A stretch of DNA of 64,000 nucleotides from Ruthenibacterium lactatiformans (lineage in GTDB: Bacteria > Bacillota > Clostridia > Oscillospirales > Ruminococcaceae). This document shows, in pieces, positions 15,975 through 25,865 of this stretch. Under the pieces are notes generated by a model, which saw only the letters and a program-made list of their open reading frames with translations, made no database searches and was not told the DNA's origin. The first letter of the stretch is position 1. Each line of letters starts with the position of its first letter. The translations under genes and the position numbers were made by a program. The stretch is from NCBI RefSeq assembly GCF_000949455.1, contig NZ_JXXK01000013.1, forward strand, positions 37,737 to 101,736, in the 5' to 3' direction.

Positions 15975-17747
15975 ATGAAAGATGTAATTTATTCGATCAA
16001 CGGGCCTGTCGTCACGGTGAAGGATACCAGCACGTTCGGCATGGCGGAGATGGTGTACGTCGGAAACGCGGGCCTCATCGGCGAGGTCATCAGCGTCAGC
16101 GAAGCGCGCACCACCATCCAGGTGTACGAGAACACCACCGGCCTGCTGGTGGGTGAGCCCGTCAAGGGCACCGGCGCGCCGCTCTCCGCCACGCTCGGGC
16201 CCGGCATCATGGAAAATATTTTTGACGGCATCGAGCGTCCGCTCACGGATATCGCCCAAAAAAACGGCGCGTTCATCGCCACGGGCGTCCATGTGGACAG
16301 CCTGGATATGGCCCGCAGGTGGGATGTGACCGTCACCGTCAAGCCCGGCGACAGCGTTTCGGGCGGCACCGTCGTCGCAACCTGCCCGGAGACCAGCATC
16401 ATCACCCACAAAAGCATGGTGCCCCCGGATATTTCCGGCGTCGTTACCTGGGCCGCTGAAAACGGCCAATATACCGTGACGGACCCCATCTGTAAGATAA
16501 CGACGGCCTCCGGTGAGGAAAAGACCGTTTGTCTGGCACAAAAGTGGCCCATCCGCACGCCCCGTCCCGTGGCCGCGCGGGAGCCCATCGGCCGTCCGCT
16601 CATCACGGGCCAGCGCGTCATCGACACGCTGTTTCCCATTGCAAAGGGCGGCACGGCCGCCATTCCCGGCGGCTTCGGCACCGGCAAGACGATGACGCAG
16701 CACCAGCTTGCCAAGTGGAGCGACGCGGACATCATCATCTATGTGGGCTGCGGCGAGCGCGGCAACGAGATGACGCAGGTGCTGAACGAATTCCGCGAGC
16801 TGATCGACCCCAAAAGCGGCAAGCCCATGACGGAGCGCACGGTGCTCATCGCTAATACCAGCAATATGCCCGTGGCCGCACGCGAGGCGTCCATCTACAC
16901 GGGCATCACGCTGGCGGAATACTACCGCGACATGGGCTACGACGTGGCCATGATGGCGGATTCCACGTCCCGCTGGGCAGAAGCGCTGCGCGAGATCTCC
17001 GGCCGTCTGGAGGAGATGCCCGCCGAAGAGGGCTTCCCCGCCTACCTGCCCAGCCGCTTGGCCGCGTTCTATGAACGCGCGGGCTGCGTGCAGTCCCTTT
17101 CCGGCGCGGCGGGCAGCGTGTCCATCATCGGCGCGGTCTCGCCCCAGGGCAGCGATTTTTCGGAGCCCGTCACCCAGAACACCAAGCGTTTTGTGCGCTG
17201 CTTTCTGGCGCTGGACAAAAGCCTCGCCTACGCGCGCCATTACCCCGCCATCAACTGGACCATGAGCTACAGCGAATATTACGAAGACCTGGACCCCTAC
17301 TACACCGAGCATCTGGGTGAAAAGTTCTGCACCATGCGCGGCCGCATCCTGGGCCTGCTCAGCGAGGAAAACAAGCTGATGGAGATCGTCAAGCTCATCG
17401 GCTCGGATGTGCTGCCCGACAGCCAGAAGGTCGTCATTGAGACGGCGCGCGTCATCCGGACGGGCTTTCTGCAGCAGAACGCTTTCCACAAAAACGACAC
17501 CTATGTGCCGCTGGACAAACAGATGTGGATGATGGAGGCCATTCTCCACCTGTATGACCGCGCCGTGGAGCTGGTGGACAAGGGCGTTCCCGTCAGTGCC
17601 ATGGCCGAAGCGGGGCTGTTCGACAAGCTGGTAAAGGTAAAGTATGAGATTCCCAACGACAAGCCGGAAATGTTCGGCGAGTACAACAAGGAGCTGGACG
17701 ATATGTGCGCGCAGCTGCTTGCAAAGCAGACCCCTGCGGCGGGCTGA
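15975..17747 (+). CDS. ntpA: V-type ATP synthase catalytic subunit A
   Basis: A 590-residue ATPase of normal length. Order of parts: N-terminal beta-barrel (IYSINGPVVTVKD), the bulge region about 110-190 typical of V-type A subunits, the P-loop GGFGTGKT around residue 233, and DSTSRWAEALREISGRLEEMP with the arginine/glutamate region around 330-350. With three B subunits it forms the catalytic head that couples ATP turnover to ion transport. The ATG at 15975 follows TTAGGAGCAAGCCT. It lies 112 bases after ntpE and 20 before ntpB. Confidence 0.97.
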   Translation: MKDVIYSINGPVVTVKDTSTFGMAEMVYVGNAGLIGEVISVSEARTTIQVYENTTGLLVGEPVKGTGAPLSATLGPGIMENIFDGIERPLTDIAQKNGAFIATGVHVDSLDMARRWDVTVTVKPGDSVSGGTVVATCPETSIITHKSMVPPDISGVVTWAAENGQYTVTDPICKITTASGEEKTVCLAQKWPIRTPRPVAAREPIGRPLITGQRVIDTLFPIAKGGTAAIPGGFGTGKTMTQHQLAKWSDADIIIYVGCGERGNEMTQVLNEFRELIDPKSGKPMTERTVLIANTSNMPVAAREASIYTGITLAEYYRDMGYDVAMMADSTSRWAEALREISGRLEEMPAEEGFPAYLPSRLAAFYERAGCVQSLSGAAGSVSIIGAVSPQGSDFSEPVTQNTKRFVRCFLALDKSLAYARHYPAINWTMSYSEYYEDLDPYYTEHLGEKFCTMRGRILGLLSEENKLMEIVKLIGSDVLPDSQKVVIETARVIRTGFLQQNAFHKNDTYVPLDKQMWMMEAILHLYDRAVELVDKGVPVSAMAEAGLFDKLVKVKYEIPNDKPEMFGEYNKELDDMCAQLLAKQTPAAG

Positions 17748-17767
17748 ACGGAAAGGAGCGTTTGCAT

Positions 17768-19141
17768 ATGGCAATGGAATATTTGGGCCTTTCTGACATC
17801 AACGGCCCGCTTGTCGCGGTGGACGGCGTAAAAGGCGTCGGCTTCGAGGAAATGGTGGAGATGAAAACCGCCACCGGCACGCGCCTGGGCCGCATCGCGG
17901 CGTTGGAAGGCGAGCGCGCCGTCATCCAGGTGTTTGCGGGCACCAGCGGCATGACGCTTTCAGGCACGGCCAGCCGCTTTACGGGCAGCCCCATGCGCCT
18001 GGCGCTCGCGCCCGAGATCGTGGGCCGCATTTTCAACGGCGCGGGCGAACCCATCGACGGCCTCGGCCCTGTTTACGCCGAGCACTTCGAGGATATCAAC
18101 GGCAGCGCCATCAACCCTGTCTCCCGCAGTTATCCGCGCAACTACATCCGCACGGGTATTTCTTCCATCGACAGCCTTATTACGCTGATCCGCGGCCAGA
18201 AGCTGCCCATCTTCTCCGGCAGCGGCATGAGCCACAACAAGCTTGCCGCGCAGATCGTGCGGCAGGCCAAGCTGAGTGAGGATGAGGGTGCCAACTTCGG
18301 CGTGGTGTTCTGCGCCATGGGCGTGACCAAGGACGTGGCGGAATATTTCCGCCGCAGCTTTGAAGAATCCGGCGCGCTGTCCCGTGTTACAATGTTTTTG
18401 AACCTCTCGTCCGACCCCATCGTAGAGCGCATCCTCACGCCGCGCTGCGCGCTGACAGCGGCCGAATACCTCGCCTTCGAGCAGGGCATGCATATCCTCG
18501 TGGTGATGACGGATATGACCAGCTACGCCGAAGCGCTGCGCGAATTCTCATCCTCCAAGGGCGAGATCCCGGGCCGCAAGGGCTATCCGGGCTATCTTTA
18601 TTCCGACCTCGCCAGCCTGTACGAGCGCGCGGGCGTTATCGAGGGGCGGGAGGGCAGCGTAACGCAGATTCCCATTCTGACGATGCCCAACGACGATATC
18701 ACACACCCCATCCCCGATTTGACAGGCTATATCACCGAAGGGCAGATCGTGCTGGACCGCTACCTGGACCAGCAGGGCGTTTATCCGCCCATCAGTGTTC
18801 TGCCCAGCCTGTCCCGCCTGATGAAGGACGGCATCGGCGAAGGCTACACCCGTACCGATCACGCGGACGTTTCCAACCAGCTGTTCGCCAGCTACGCCAA
18901 GGTAAACGACGCGCGGGACCTGGCCAGCGTCATCGGCGAAGAGGAGCTTGGCGAGACCGATAAACTGTATCTGGATTTCGGCGCCCACTTCGAAAAGGAA
19001 TTTCTGGGCCAGGGCCCCAATGAGGACCGCACCATCGACCAGAGCCTGGACCTTGGCTGGCGCCTGCTCTCCATCCTGCCCCGCGAGGAGCTGGACCGTG
19101 TGGACGAAGCCGTGCTGGAACAGCATTACCGCAAGCATTGA
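17768..19141 (+). CDS. ntpB: V-type ATP synthase subunit B
   Basis: A 457-residue non-catalytic partner of subunit A, close to the usual 455-470. The P-loop position carries SGSGMSHNKLA, the degenerate form normal for B subunits, and GISSIDSLITLIRGQKLP precedes it. The C-terminal LPSLSRLMKDGIGEG block is also characteristic. The ATG at 17768 (ATG GCA ATG GAA) follows AAAGGAGCGTTTGCAT. Frame extensions upstream into the end of ntpA were discarded. Confidence 0.97.
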   Translation: MAMEYLGLSDINGPLVAVDGVKGVGFEEMVEMKTATGTRLGRIAALEGERAVIQVFAGTSGMTLSGTASRFTGSPMRLALAPEIVGRIFNGAGEPIDGLGPVYAEHFEDINGSAINPVSRSYPRNYIRTGISSIDSLITLIRGQKLPIFSGSGMSHNKLAAQIVRQAKLSEDEGANFGVVFCAMGVTKDVAEYFRRSFEESGALSRVTMFLNLSSDPIVERILTPRCALTAAEYLAFEQGMHILVVMTDMTSYAEALREFSSSKGEIPGRKGYPGYLYSDLASLYERAGVIEGREGSVTQIPILTMPNDDITHPIPDLTGYITEGQIVLDRYLDQQGVYPPISVLPSLSRLMKDGIGEGYTRTDHADVSNQLFASYAKVNDARDLASVIGEEELGETDKLYLDFGAHFEKEFLGQGPNEDRTIDQSLDLGWRLLSILPREELDRVDEAVLEQHYRKH

Positions 19142-19191
19142 GCCGGCCGCCCATGCGGGCCGGACAGATTCATTGAAATGGAGGTGAGCCC

Positions 19192-19806
19192 ATGGCCGAA
19201 CAGATCTTCCCCACAAAGGGCAATTTGATCGCCTGCAAAAAAAACCTGACGCTGGCAAAACTGGGCTTCGACCTTTTGGACCGCAAACGCAATGTGCTGA
19301 TGCGCGAGATGATGAAGCTCATCGACGAAGCGGCCGGTATGCAGCGCGCCATCGGCGACACGTTCATCAAGGCATACAAAGCGCTGGAGAGCGCCAATAT
19401 CACGCTGGGCATCGAGCATGCCCTGGAGGGCGCCGTTCCCGAGGAAAAAGGCTTTTCCGTCACGGGACACAGCATCATGGGCGTGGACCTGCCCACCGGG
19501 CATCTGGCCAGCCGGCCTCTGTACCCCTACTACGGCTTCTCCGGCAGCAATGCCCAGCTCGACTACGCCTATGTCTGCTTCGATAAAGTCAAACAGCTCT
19601 GCGCGCAGCTCGCAGGCATTGAAAACAGCGTTTACCGGTTGGCCATGGCCATCAAAAAGACACAGCGCCGCGCCAACATGCTGGAAAATGTGGTCATTCC
19701 CCGCCTGGAGGGCAACATCAAATTTATTTCCGGCACGCTGGAAGAGCATGAACGCGAAGAATTCACGCGTTTGAAGGTCATCAAACGGATGAAGGTAAAA
19801 AAATAG
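19192..19806 (+). CDS. ntpD: V-type ATP synthase subunit D
   Basis: A 204-residue central-stalk (rotor axle) subunit, normal length. The N-terminus has PTKGNLIACKKNLTLAKLGFDLLDRKRNVL, the family signature (written here in part: TLAKLGFDLLDRKRNVL), and the C-terminal long helix ends ENVVIPRLEGNIKFISGTLE with ERE and Lys-rich tail. It makes the coiled-coil shaft with subunit F. The ATG at 19192 follows GGAGGTGAGCCC. It is the last gene of the operon; a terminator follows at 19884. Confidence 0.94.
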   Translation: MAEQIFPTKGNLIACKKNLTLAKLGFDLLDRKRNVLMREMMKLIDEAAGMQRAIGDTFIKAYKALESANITLGIEHALEGAVPEEKGFSVTGHSIMGVDLPTGHLASRPLYPYYGFSGSNAQLDYAYVCFDKVKQLCAQLAGIENSVYRLAMAIKKTQRRANMLENVVIPRLEGNIKFISGTLEEHEREEFTRLKVIKRMKVKK

Positions 19807-19883
19807 CCTTATGCTTTTTCGTGTCCGCAGCCTTTTCCCGGCCGCGGCCGTCACAGACAGAAAAAACGACCGTTTCCTGCAAA

Positions 19884-19934
19884 AGCCATCGCCCCCGGCG
19901 GCGCATCCCGCGCCTACCGGGGGCGATGGCTTTC
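19884..19934 (+). terminator. Terminator of the V-ATPase operon
   Basis: GCCATCGCCCCCGG pairs with CCGGGGGCGATGGC (19884-19930), followed by TTTC. The stem is very stable although the T-run is short. Confidence 0.7.
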
Positions 19935-20009
19935 ATAACCTGTGGAACAGACGTTTGAGCATTCTGCCCAGAAAAATTTGAATGATTTGTGAACTTTCCC
20001 GATTCCCGC

Positions 20010-20038
20010 TTGACGACAGGTATATTTTGCCGTATATT
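20010..20038 (+). promoter_or_regulatory. Promoter of the marR-ABC exporter operon
   Basis: TTGACG (20010-20015), 17 bases, TATATT (20033-20038). Confidence 0.7.
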
Positions 20039-20047
20039 AGTTAAGCA

Positions 20048-20078
20048 GCCTAATTATTAAAATTGTTAACAATTAGGC
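20048..20078 (+). promoter_or_regulatory. Candidate MarR operator
   Basis: GCCTAATT at 20048-20055 and AATTAGGC at 20071-20078 form an inverted repeat whose middle includes TTAA and the palindrome TTGTTAACAA. It lies just after the -10 box and 40 bases before marR, the usual place for autorepression by a MarR protein. Confidence 0.65.
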
Positions 20079-20118
20079 ATATTAACTTTTAACAAGCAAA
20101 TCCAACAGGAGGTAAACC

Positions 20119-20625
20119 ATGAAGGGGCTGGAAAACAACGCCGCCGAGCTGTTCCGGCTGATGGACCGGGTGCGCAAAGCCTGGCAGAGCGTCACCCCGT
20201 GCGAACATCTGAGCAAATCTCAGTTTGGCACACTTATGGCCATTGCCCACCACGGCAGAATGCCCGGGCAGAGCTGCACGCCGTCTCAGGAACATGGCGC
20301 TCTTACGCTGACCGCGCTTGCGGGCGCCATGCATCAAAGCCTGCCCGCATTGAGCCAGCGCGTCAGCGCGCTGGAGGCACAGGGCTATGTGGAGCGCGTG
20401 CCCGACCCGGATGACCGGCGTGTCATCGGCGTCTGCGTCACCCCGGAGGGGCGCACTGTGATGGAAGTGGCCTACCGCCGTTTCGGCAGCATTCTTTCCC
20501 AGTCGATCGACTATCTTGGCCCCCAAAATTTTGAAACGCTTTTGCATCTGCTGGGCGAACTGGCCATTGCGCTGGAGCAGGCGGTCGCCGCACAGGAAGA
20601 AGAACGGGAGAGTGATTCCAAATGA
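20119..20625 (+). CDS. MarR-family transcriptional regulator
   Basis: A 168-residue winged-helix repressor, near the usual 140-170. The DNA-binding part is clear: LTALAGAMHQSLPALSQRVSAL as the helix-turn-helix and QGYVERVPDPDDRRVIGVCVT as the wing with the family's DxRR pattern. C-terminal helices would form the dimer. The ATG at 20119 follows ACAGGAGGTAAACC. Its stop overlaps the start of the first ABC exporter gene (ATGA), so it most likely controls that exporter and itself through the inverted repeat at 20048-20078. The ligand is unknown. Confidence 0.93.
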   Translation: MKGLENNAAELFRLMDRVRKAWQSVTPCEHLSKSQFGTLMAIAHHGRMPGQSCTPSQEHGALTLTALAGAMHQSLPALSQRVSALEAQGYVERVPDPDDRRVIGVCVTPEGRTVMEVAYRRFGSILSQSIDYLGPQNFETLLHLLGELAIALEQAVAAQEEERESDSK

Positions 20626-22862
20626 TGAAATTGAAGCGCTACCTAAAGCCCTATATCGGCTTCGCGCTGGCGGCCATCGTGCTGATGTTCTGCCAGGCCG
20701 CCGTGGATCTTAATTTGCCCAACCTCATGAGCGATATCGTGAATGTGGGCATCCAGCAGGGCGGTATCACCGAGGCCGCGCCAAAAGCGGTTTCCGCCGA
20801 GGGCTTGCAGCTGATGAGCGCCTTTATGTCCGAGGAGGACCGGGCTCTTGCCCAAAGCCAGTATGTCCTGGCCGAACAGGCAAACATGACGGCGGATGAA
20901 TGGGATCGGTTTGTGACAGATTGGCCCAAGGTATCTGACACCGATGTATACCGACAGATTCCGAATCTGGACGACAGCACGCAAGCTCAACTGGACAGCG
21001 CGTTCAGCCGTGCGTCCTATGCGCTGATGACCGTTGTTAAGGAGCTTGCCGAGCAAAGCGGGCAGGACATCGCTGCCGGCGACACCGACAGCAAGGCCAT
21101 GGACATGTCCGAACTGGGCGAGCTTGTCCCCATGCTTGCCATGCTGCCTCAGGGCATGGTAGACGATGCCATTGCCGCTGCCGCCGCTACGCCGGAAAGC
21201 ATGCTCAGCCAGACGGCCGCCGTGTTCACCAAAGGCTTTTACATGCAGCTTGGCGCGGATACAGACGCCATGCAGACAAGCTATATCTTCCGCACCGGCG
21301 GCAAAATGCTGCTGATGGCCCTTCTGCTGGCCGTGTGCGCCATCAGCGTCGGCTTCTGCGGCAGCCGCATGGGCGCGGGCATCGCGCGGGATCTGCGGCG
21401 GGATATTTTCGCAAAAGTGACCAGCTTTACCAACAATGAATACGACAAATTCGGCACCGCCAGCCTCATCACCCGCAGCACCAACGACGTGACGCAGGTG
21501 CAGGGGCTTGTAACGATGGGCCTGCGTATCATGTGCTACGCGCCCATCATCGGAATCGGCGGCACCATTATGGCCCTGAGCAAAAGCGTGAGCATGGCGT
21601 GGGTCATCGCGCTGGCCGTAGTGCTCATTCTGGGCCTCATCTGCACGATCTCCGCCATCGCCATGCCCCGCTTCAAGATCATGCAGCAGCTGGTGGATAA
21701 GCTGAACCTTGTCAGCCGCGAGAATCTTTCAGGCATGATGGTCATCCGCGCGTTCGCCACGCAGGATTTTGAAGAAAAACGCTTCGACAAAGCCAATAAG
21801 GACCTTGCCGACAACAACCTGTTCGTGTTCCGCGCCATGGCCACGATGATGCCTGTGATGATGCTGGTAATGAACGGCGTTTCTCTGCTGATCGTATGGG
21901 TCGGCGGCCACCAGATCGCGGATTCCGCCATGCAGGTGGGCGACATGATGGCCTTCATCCAGTACACCATGCAGATCATTATGAGCTTCCTCATGATCAG
22001 CATGATGTTCGTGATGGTCCCCCGCGCCTCCGTCTCGGCGGGCCGCATCGCGGATGTCCTTGCCAGCGAAAGCAGCGTGCAGGACGCGCCCCAGCCCAGG
22101 CACCTGCCGGAAAAAGTGAAAGGGCTTGTGCAGTTCAACGACGTCTCCTTCCACTATGAGGGCGCGGACGAAAATGTGCTGGAGCATGTAACATTTACGG
22201 CCCGGCCCGGCGAGACAACGGCCTTCATCGGCTCCACCGGCAGCGGCAAATCCACGCTTATCAATCTCATTCCCCGTTTTTACGACGTATCGGCCGGCAG
22301 CGTCACAGTGGACGGCGTGGACGTTCGCGACATCCCACAGCATGAGCTGCGCGACGCCATTGGTTATGTGCCGCAGAAAGGCGTGCTGTTCAGCGGGGAC
22401 ATCAGCTCCAATCTGCGTTACGGCGGCGAGGACGCCGACGCGGATGTGCTGCGCCGGGCCGCCGAGGTGGCCCAGGCCACGGAATTCATCGACGAGCTGC
22501 CGGACGGCTTTGAAACCGCCATCAGTCAGGGCGGCACCAATGTTTCGGGCGGACAGCGCCAGCGTCTTTCCATCGCCCGCGCGCTGGTAAAGAAAGCGCC
22601 TGTTTACATCTTTGACGACACCTTCTCCGCGCTGGATTTCAAAACAGACGCAAAGCTGCGCAAGGCATTGAAGGGCTACACCGAAGGCGCCACCGTGCTC
22701 ATCGTGGCACAGCGCGTTTCCACCATCATGCATGCCGAACAGATCGTGGTGCTGGACGAGGGCCGCGTTATGGGCATCGGCACGCACAGGGAGCTGCTGG
22801 CAAGCTGCAAGACCTACCGTGAGATCGCGGAAAGCCAGCTTTCAAAGGAGGAATTGGCATAA
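20622..22862 (+). CDS. ABC exporter half-transporter with degenerate catalytic site
   Basis: A 746-residue fused permease-ATPase. TM1 lies at about residues 10-33, followed by an unusually long ~170-residue outside loop, then TM2-TM6 and a nucleotide-binding domain with GSTGSGKS, NVSGGQRQRLS and IFDDTFSALD. The Walker B Asp is followed by Asp where the catalytic Glu should be, so this half carries the degenerate site of a heterodimer; the partner gene follows directly. Family members export drugs or peptides. The ATG at 20622 overlaps the marR stop. The long loop is common for this half in Clostridia. Confidence 0.93.
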   Translation: MMKLKRYLKPYIGFALAAIVLMFCQAAVDLNLPNLMSDIVNVGIQQGGITEAAPKAVSAEGLQLMSAFMSEEDRALAQSQYVLAEQANMTADEWDRFVTDWPKVSDTDVYRQIPNLDDSTQAQLDSAFSRASYALMTVVKELAEQSGQDIAAGDTDSKAMDMSELGELVPMLAMLPQGMVDDAIAAAAATPESMLSQTAAVFTKGFYMQLGADTDAMQTSYIFRTGGKMLLMALLLAVCAISVGFCGSRMGAGIARDLRRDIFAKVTSFTNNEYDKFGTASLITRSTNDVTQVQGLVTMGLRIMCYAPIIGIGGTIMALSKSVSMAWVIALAVVLILGLICTISAIAMPRFKIMQQLVDKLNLVSRENLSGMMVIRAFATQDFEEKRFDKANKDLADNNLFVFRAMATMMPVMMLVMNGVSLLIVWVGGHQIADSAMQVGDMMAFIQYTMQIIMSFLMISMMFVMVPRASVSAGRIADVLASESSVQDAPQPRHLPEKVKGLVQFNDVSFHYEGADENVLEHVTFTARPGETTAFIGSTGSGKSTLINLIPRFYDVSAGSVTVDGVDVRDIPQHELRDAIGYVPQKGVLFSGDISSNLRYGGEDADADVLRRAAEVAQATEFIDELPDGFETAISQGGTNVSGGQRQRLSIARALVKKAPVYIFDDTFSALDFKTDAKLRKALKGYTEGATVLIVAQRVSTIMHAEQIVVLDEGRVMGIGTHRELLASCKTYREIAESQLSKEELA

Positions 22863-24709
22863 TGGCAGAGCAAAAACACAGAGGCCCCATGGGCGGCGGC
22901 CCCCGCGGCATGATGCCCGGTGAAAAAGCCAAGGACTTCAAAGGCACCATGGGAAAACTCATTTCATACCTGGGCAAATATCTGCCCGCCATCATCGCGG
23001 TGATGCTGTTTGCCATCGCTTCCACCGTGTTTTCCATCATCGGCCCGAAAATTCTTGGCAACGCCACCACCGAGCTGTTTAACGGCATCATCGCCCAGCT
23101 CACGGGCACCGGCGGCATCGACTTTGAGGCCGTGGCCCGCATCCTGCTCTTCCTTGGCATTATATATCTGGTCTCAGCCGTGCTGTCTTATATCCAGGGC
23201 TTTATCATGACAAAAGTCTCTACCCAGATCAGCTACGGAATGCGCAGGGATATCAGCCAGAAGATCAACCGCATGCCTCTGGCTTATTTTGACCGTGTAC
23301 CCAACGGTGAAGTGCTCAGCCGCATCACCAACGACGTGGACACCGTGACGCAGACACTCAACCAGAGCATGACGCAGATCGTCACCAGCGTGACGCAGTT
23401 TATCGGCGTTCTGGTGATGATGCTCACCATCAGCCCGCTGATGACGCTGGTTGCCCTGTGCATCCTGCCGCTGAGCCTCACCATCGTCAGCAACGTGGTC
23501 AAGCGCAGCCAGCCCTTTTTCCAAAAGCAGCAGGCTTATCTGGGCCACGCCAACGGACACGTGGAGGAGATGTATGGCGGTCATCTGGTGGTAACGGCCT
23601 TCAACGGTGAAGAAAAAAGCATCAAGACGTTCAACGAAATCAACGATAACCTGTATAACTCGGCCTGGAAAAGCCAGTTTCTCTCCGGCATGATGATGCC
23701 GCTGATGAACTTTGTCGGCAACCTGGGCTATGTGGGCATCTGTATTCTGGGCGGGTTCCTTTCGCTGAACGGCACCATCACCGTGGGCGACATTCAGGCG
23801 TTTATCCAGTATGTGCGCAGCTTCACGCAGCCCATCCAGCAAATCGCCAATATCTCCAATGTGCTGCAGCAGACAGCCGCGGCCGCCGAGCGCGTGTTTG
23901 AGTTTCTGGACGAGACGGAGGAAACGCCCGACCCCGAGCAGCCTCTCTCGCCGGACCTGATTCAGGGTGAGGTCGCATTTGCCCACGTCCATTTCGGGTA
24001 CACACCGGAAAAAACCATCATCAACGACTTTTCCGCCATCATCCAGCCCGGCCAGAAAGTAGCCATCGTAGGCCCCACCGGCGCGGGCAAAACCACCATG
24101 GTCAAGCTGCTGATGCGTTTTTACGACGTGAGCGAGGGCGCTATCCTTCTGGACGGCTACGATGTGCGCCAGTTTGCCCGCAACGACCTGCGCGATATGT
24201 TCGGCATGGTGCTGCAGGATACCTGGCTGTACAACGGCACCATTCTGGAAAATATCCGCTACGGCCGCCTTGCGGCTTCGGACGAGGATGTGCTGGCGGC
24301 CGCCAAGGCCGCGCAGGTGGACCACTTTGTGCGCACGCTGCCTCAGGGTTACGACACTGTGCTCAACGAGGAAGCCAGCAATATCAGCCAGGGCCAGAAG
24401 CAGCTGCTCACCATCGCCCGCACCATCGTCTCCGAGCCGAAGATCCTCATCTTCGACGAGGCCACCTCCAGCGTGGATACCCGCACGGAGATCGCCATCC
24501 AGAAAGCCATGGACCATCTGATGGAGGGCCGCACCAGCTTTATCATTGCCCACCGCCTGTCCACCATCCGCGACGCGGACCTCATCCTTGTGATGAAGGA
24601 CGGAGATATTGTAGAGACAGGCAAACACGAAGAGCTGCTTGCCAAGGGAGGCTTCTATGCGGAGCTGTACCAAAGCCAGTTCGCGGATGTGAACGACGAG
24701 GCGGTGTAA
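22862..24709 (+). CDS. ABC exporter half-transporter with canonical ATPase
   Basis: A 615-residue fused permease-ATPase, partner of the preceding gene (TAATG overlap). Six membrane helices follow a short Gly/Pro-rich N-terminus. The ATPase has GPTGAGKT, LIFDEATSSVD with the catalytic Glu intact, but a changed signature NISQGQKQLLT (Gln for Gly). Combined with the partner's normal signature and altered Walker B, this gives one consensus and one degenerate ATP site, the hallmark of heterodimeric multidrug exporters such as TmrAB or BmrCD. The substrate is unknown; the MarR regulator suggests induction by a toxic compound. Confidence 0.94.
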   Translation: MAEQKHRGPMGGGPRGMMPGEKAKDFKGTMGKLISYLGKYLPAIIAVMLFAIASTVFSIIGPKILGNATTELFNGIIAQLTGTGGIDFEAVARILLFLGIIYLVSAVLSYIQGFIMTKVSTQISYGMRRDISQKINRMPLAYFDRVPNGEVLSRITNDVDTVTQTLNQSMTQIVTSVTQFIGVLVMMLTISPLMTLVALCILPLSLTIVSNVVKRSQPFFQKQQAYLGHANGHVEEMYGGHLVVTAFNGEEKSIKTFNEINDNLYNSAWKSQFLSGMMMPLMNFVGNLGYVGICILGGFLSLNGTITVGDIQAFIQYVRSFTQPIQQIANISNVLQQTAAAAERVFEFLDETEETPDPEQPLSPDLIQGEVAFAHVHFGYTPEKTIINDFSAIIQPGQKVAIVGPTGAGKTTMVKLLMRFYDVSEGAILLDGYDVRQFARNDLRDMFGMVLQDTWLYNGTILENIRYGRLAASDEDVLAAAKAAQVDHFVRTLPQGYDTVLNEEASNISQGQKQLLTIARTIVSEPKILIFDEATSSVDTRTEIAIQKAMDHLMEGRTSFIIAHRLSTIRDADLILVMKDGDIVETGKHEELLAKGGFYAELYQSQFADVNDEAV

Positions 24710-24790
24710 CATCGTCCGACCGTTTCCCCTTCGCGCGTCCCGTCGGGGGACCACTGCCGCTGCAGAACTCTTTTCTGCTCAAAACAATAA

Positions 24791-24840
24791 CAAAACAGCG
24801 CGTGCTTGCCGGTGTCAGGCAAGCACGCGCTGTTTTGTTG
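24791..24840. terminator. Bidirectional terminator
   Basis: A perfect 20-bp stem: the left arm 24791-24810 starts CAAAACAGCG and the right arm 24818-24837 ends GCTGTTTTG. It separates the ABC exporter (plus) from the convergent DUF4097 gene (minus). Confidence 0.88.
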
Positions 24841-24872
24841 AATGGTCCGGCCCTGTCCGCGGCACTGCCGTG

Positions 24873-25865
24873 CTACACGAAGCGCACGTCGATGCGGCCG
24901 TTGCTGGTGGTGGCCCACAGACGCTTGGCCTGGTCCTCATAGGCACAATCCATGGGCAGGTTGTTCTGCGCATTGCTGGTGCGGCTGCTGATGGCGTAAT
25001 CCCGCATATCCCCCACGACCGTTCCCGTAATGGCGGCGTTGGCTGTTTTGAACGTGAGGTCCGGCGCCTCCACATCCTCGGCGCGGACAGGCCCGTTGCT
25101 CGTCTGCATCCACAGCTTTTCGGCAAAGCGGCAGTGCTCGGCTGTGATACGCGCATTGTTGGAGGCTGCCTCGCAGTCTCCGCCTGTCACGCCGGACAGC
25201 GTGATGGGCCCGTTCGAGGTCTTGGCAGCAAGCGAGCCGAACACGCAGTTTTCCACAGTGATTCGGGCATTGCTGGTTACAAACCGGCCCTTCCCTCCGG
25301 CTGAAAGGCCCGAGACCGTGATACCGGCGTTGCATGTTTTGACGCATACCTCGCCGGCAAAGTCCAGCGGCAGCTCCAGTGTGATGTCATGCGGCCCGCG
25401 CAGCAGGTCCAGCCAGTTCCATACATTAAAAATCGACATGGTATGGGTAAACAGGAATGCGCCGTCCTTTTCGGCCACAGTGACACGGTCGTTTTCCCTC
25501 GGCTGAAACAATACCCGCACGCCGCCGCCCGGCACCGCGCGCACGTTCACACGCACGTTGCGCGCGTCCACCACTACGGTATGCACCGGCTCCTGAGCGG
25601 GATACTCCAGACATGCCGGACGAGGCGGTACCGCGCCCTGCCCGGGCGCCCCCTCACCAGCCTGCTGGCTCTTGTATTCGGCACGAATCTGCGCCGCGAT
25701 CTCCTCCGGCGCGCCGAAGCCTGCGATGATTTCCTCCTCGGGCTTACCATTCTCTACGCCGTCGAAAATCAGCTCGTTGTAATAATCCGCCACCTGACGC
25801 TGCTCCACCGGGCCAAGCTGCGTCAGTCCCGCCATCAGCTCGTTGAGAAACGTTTCTCTGTTCAT
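24873..25865 (-). CDS. DUF1700/HAAS plus DUF4097 (toastrack) protein
   Basis: A 330-residue protein. Residues 1-65 are an HAAS/DUF1700-type helical domain (FLNELMAGLTQLGPVEQRQVADYY, given here in part: LTQLGPVEQRQVADYYNEL). The rest is a repetitive beta-solenoid of the DUF4097 type, with recurring TSNARITVENC, TSNGPITL, SNNARITAEHC and TSNGRIDVRF turns about every 20-24 residues. Such proteins are paired with PadR regulators and are thought to sense envelope state, but the function is not established. No membrane helix is evident. The ATG at 25865 overlaps the padR stop (ATGA); an upstream ATG at 25913 lies inside padR and was rejected. Confidence 0.88.
   Translation of the reverse strand: MNRETFLNELMAGLTQLGPVEQRQVADYYNELIFDGVENGKPEEEIIAGFGAPEEIAAQIRAEYKSQQAGEGAPGQGAVPPRPACLEYPAQEPVHTVVVDARNVRVNVRAVPGGGVRVLFQPRENDRVTVAEKDGAFLFTHTMSIFNVWNWLDLLRGPHDITLELPLDFAGEVCVKTCNAGITVSGLSAGGKGRFVTSNARITVENCVFGSLAAKTSNGPITLSGVTGGDCEAASNNARITAEHCRFAEKLWMQTSNGPVRAEDVEAPDLTFKTANAAITGTVVGDMRDYAISSRTSNAQNNLPMDCAYEDQAKRLWATTSNGRIDVRFV

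Noticed and set aside
15933..17774. 613-codon minus-strand frame across ntpA
   Set aside because: Antisense shadow of a fully conserved gene; no domain.
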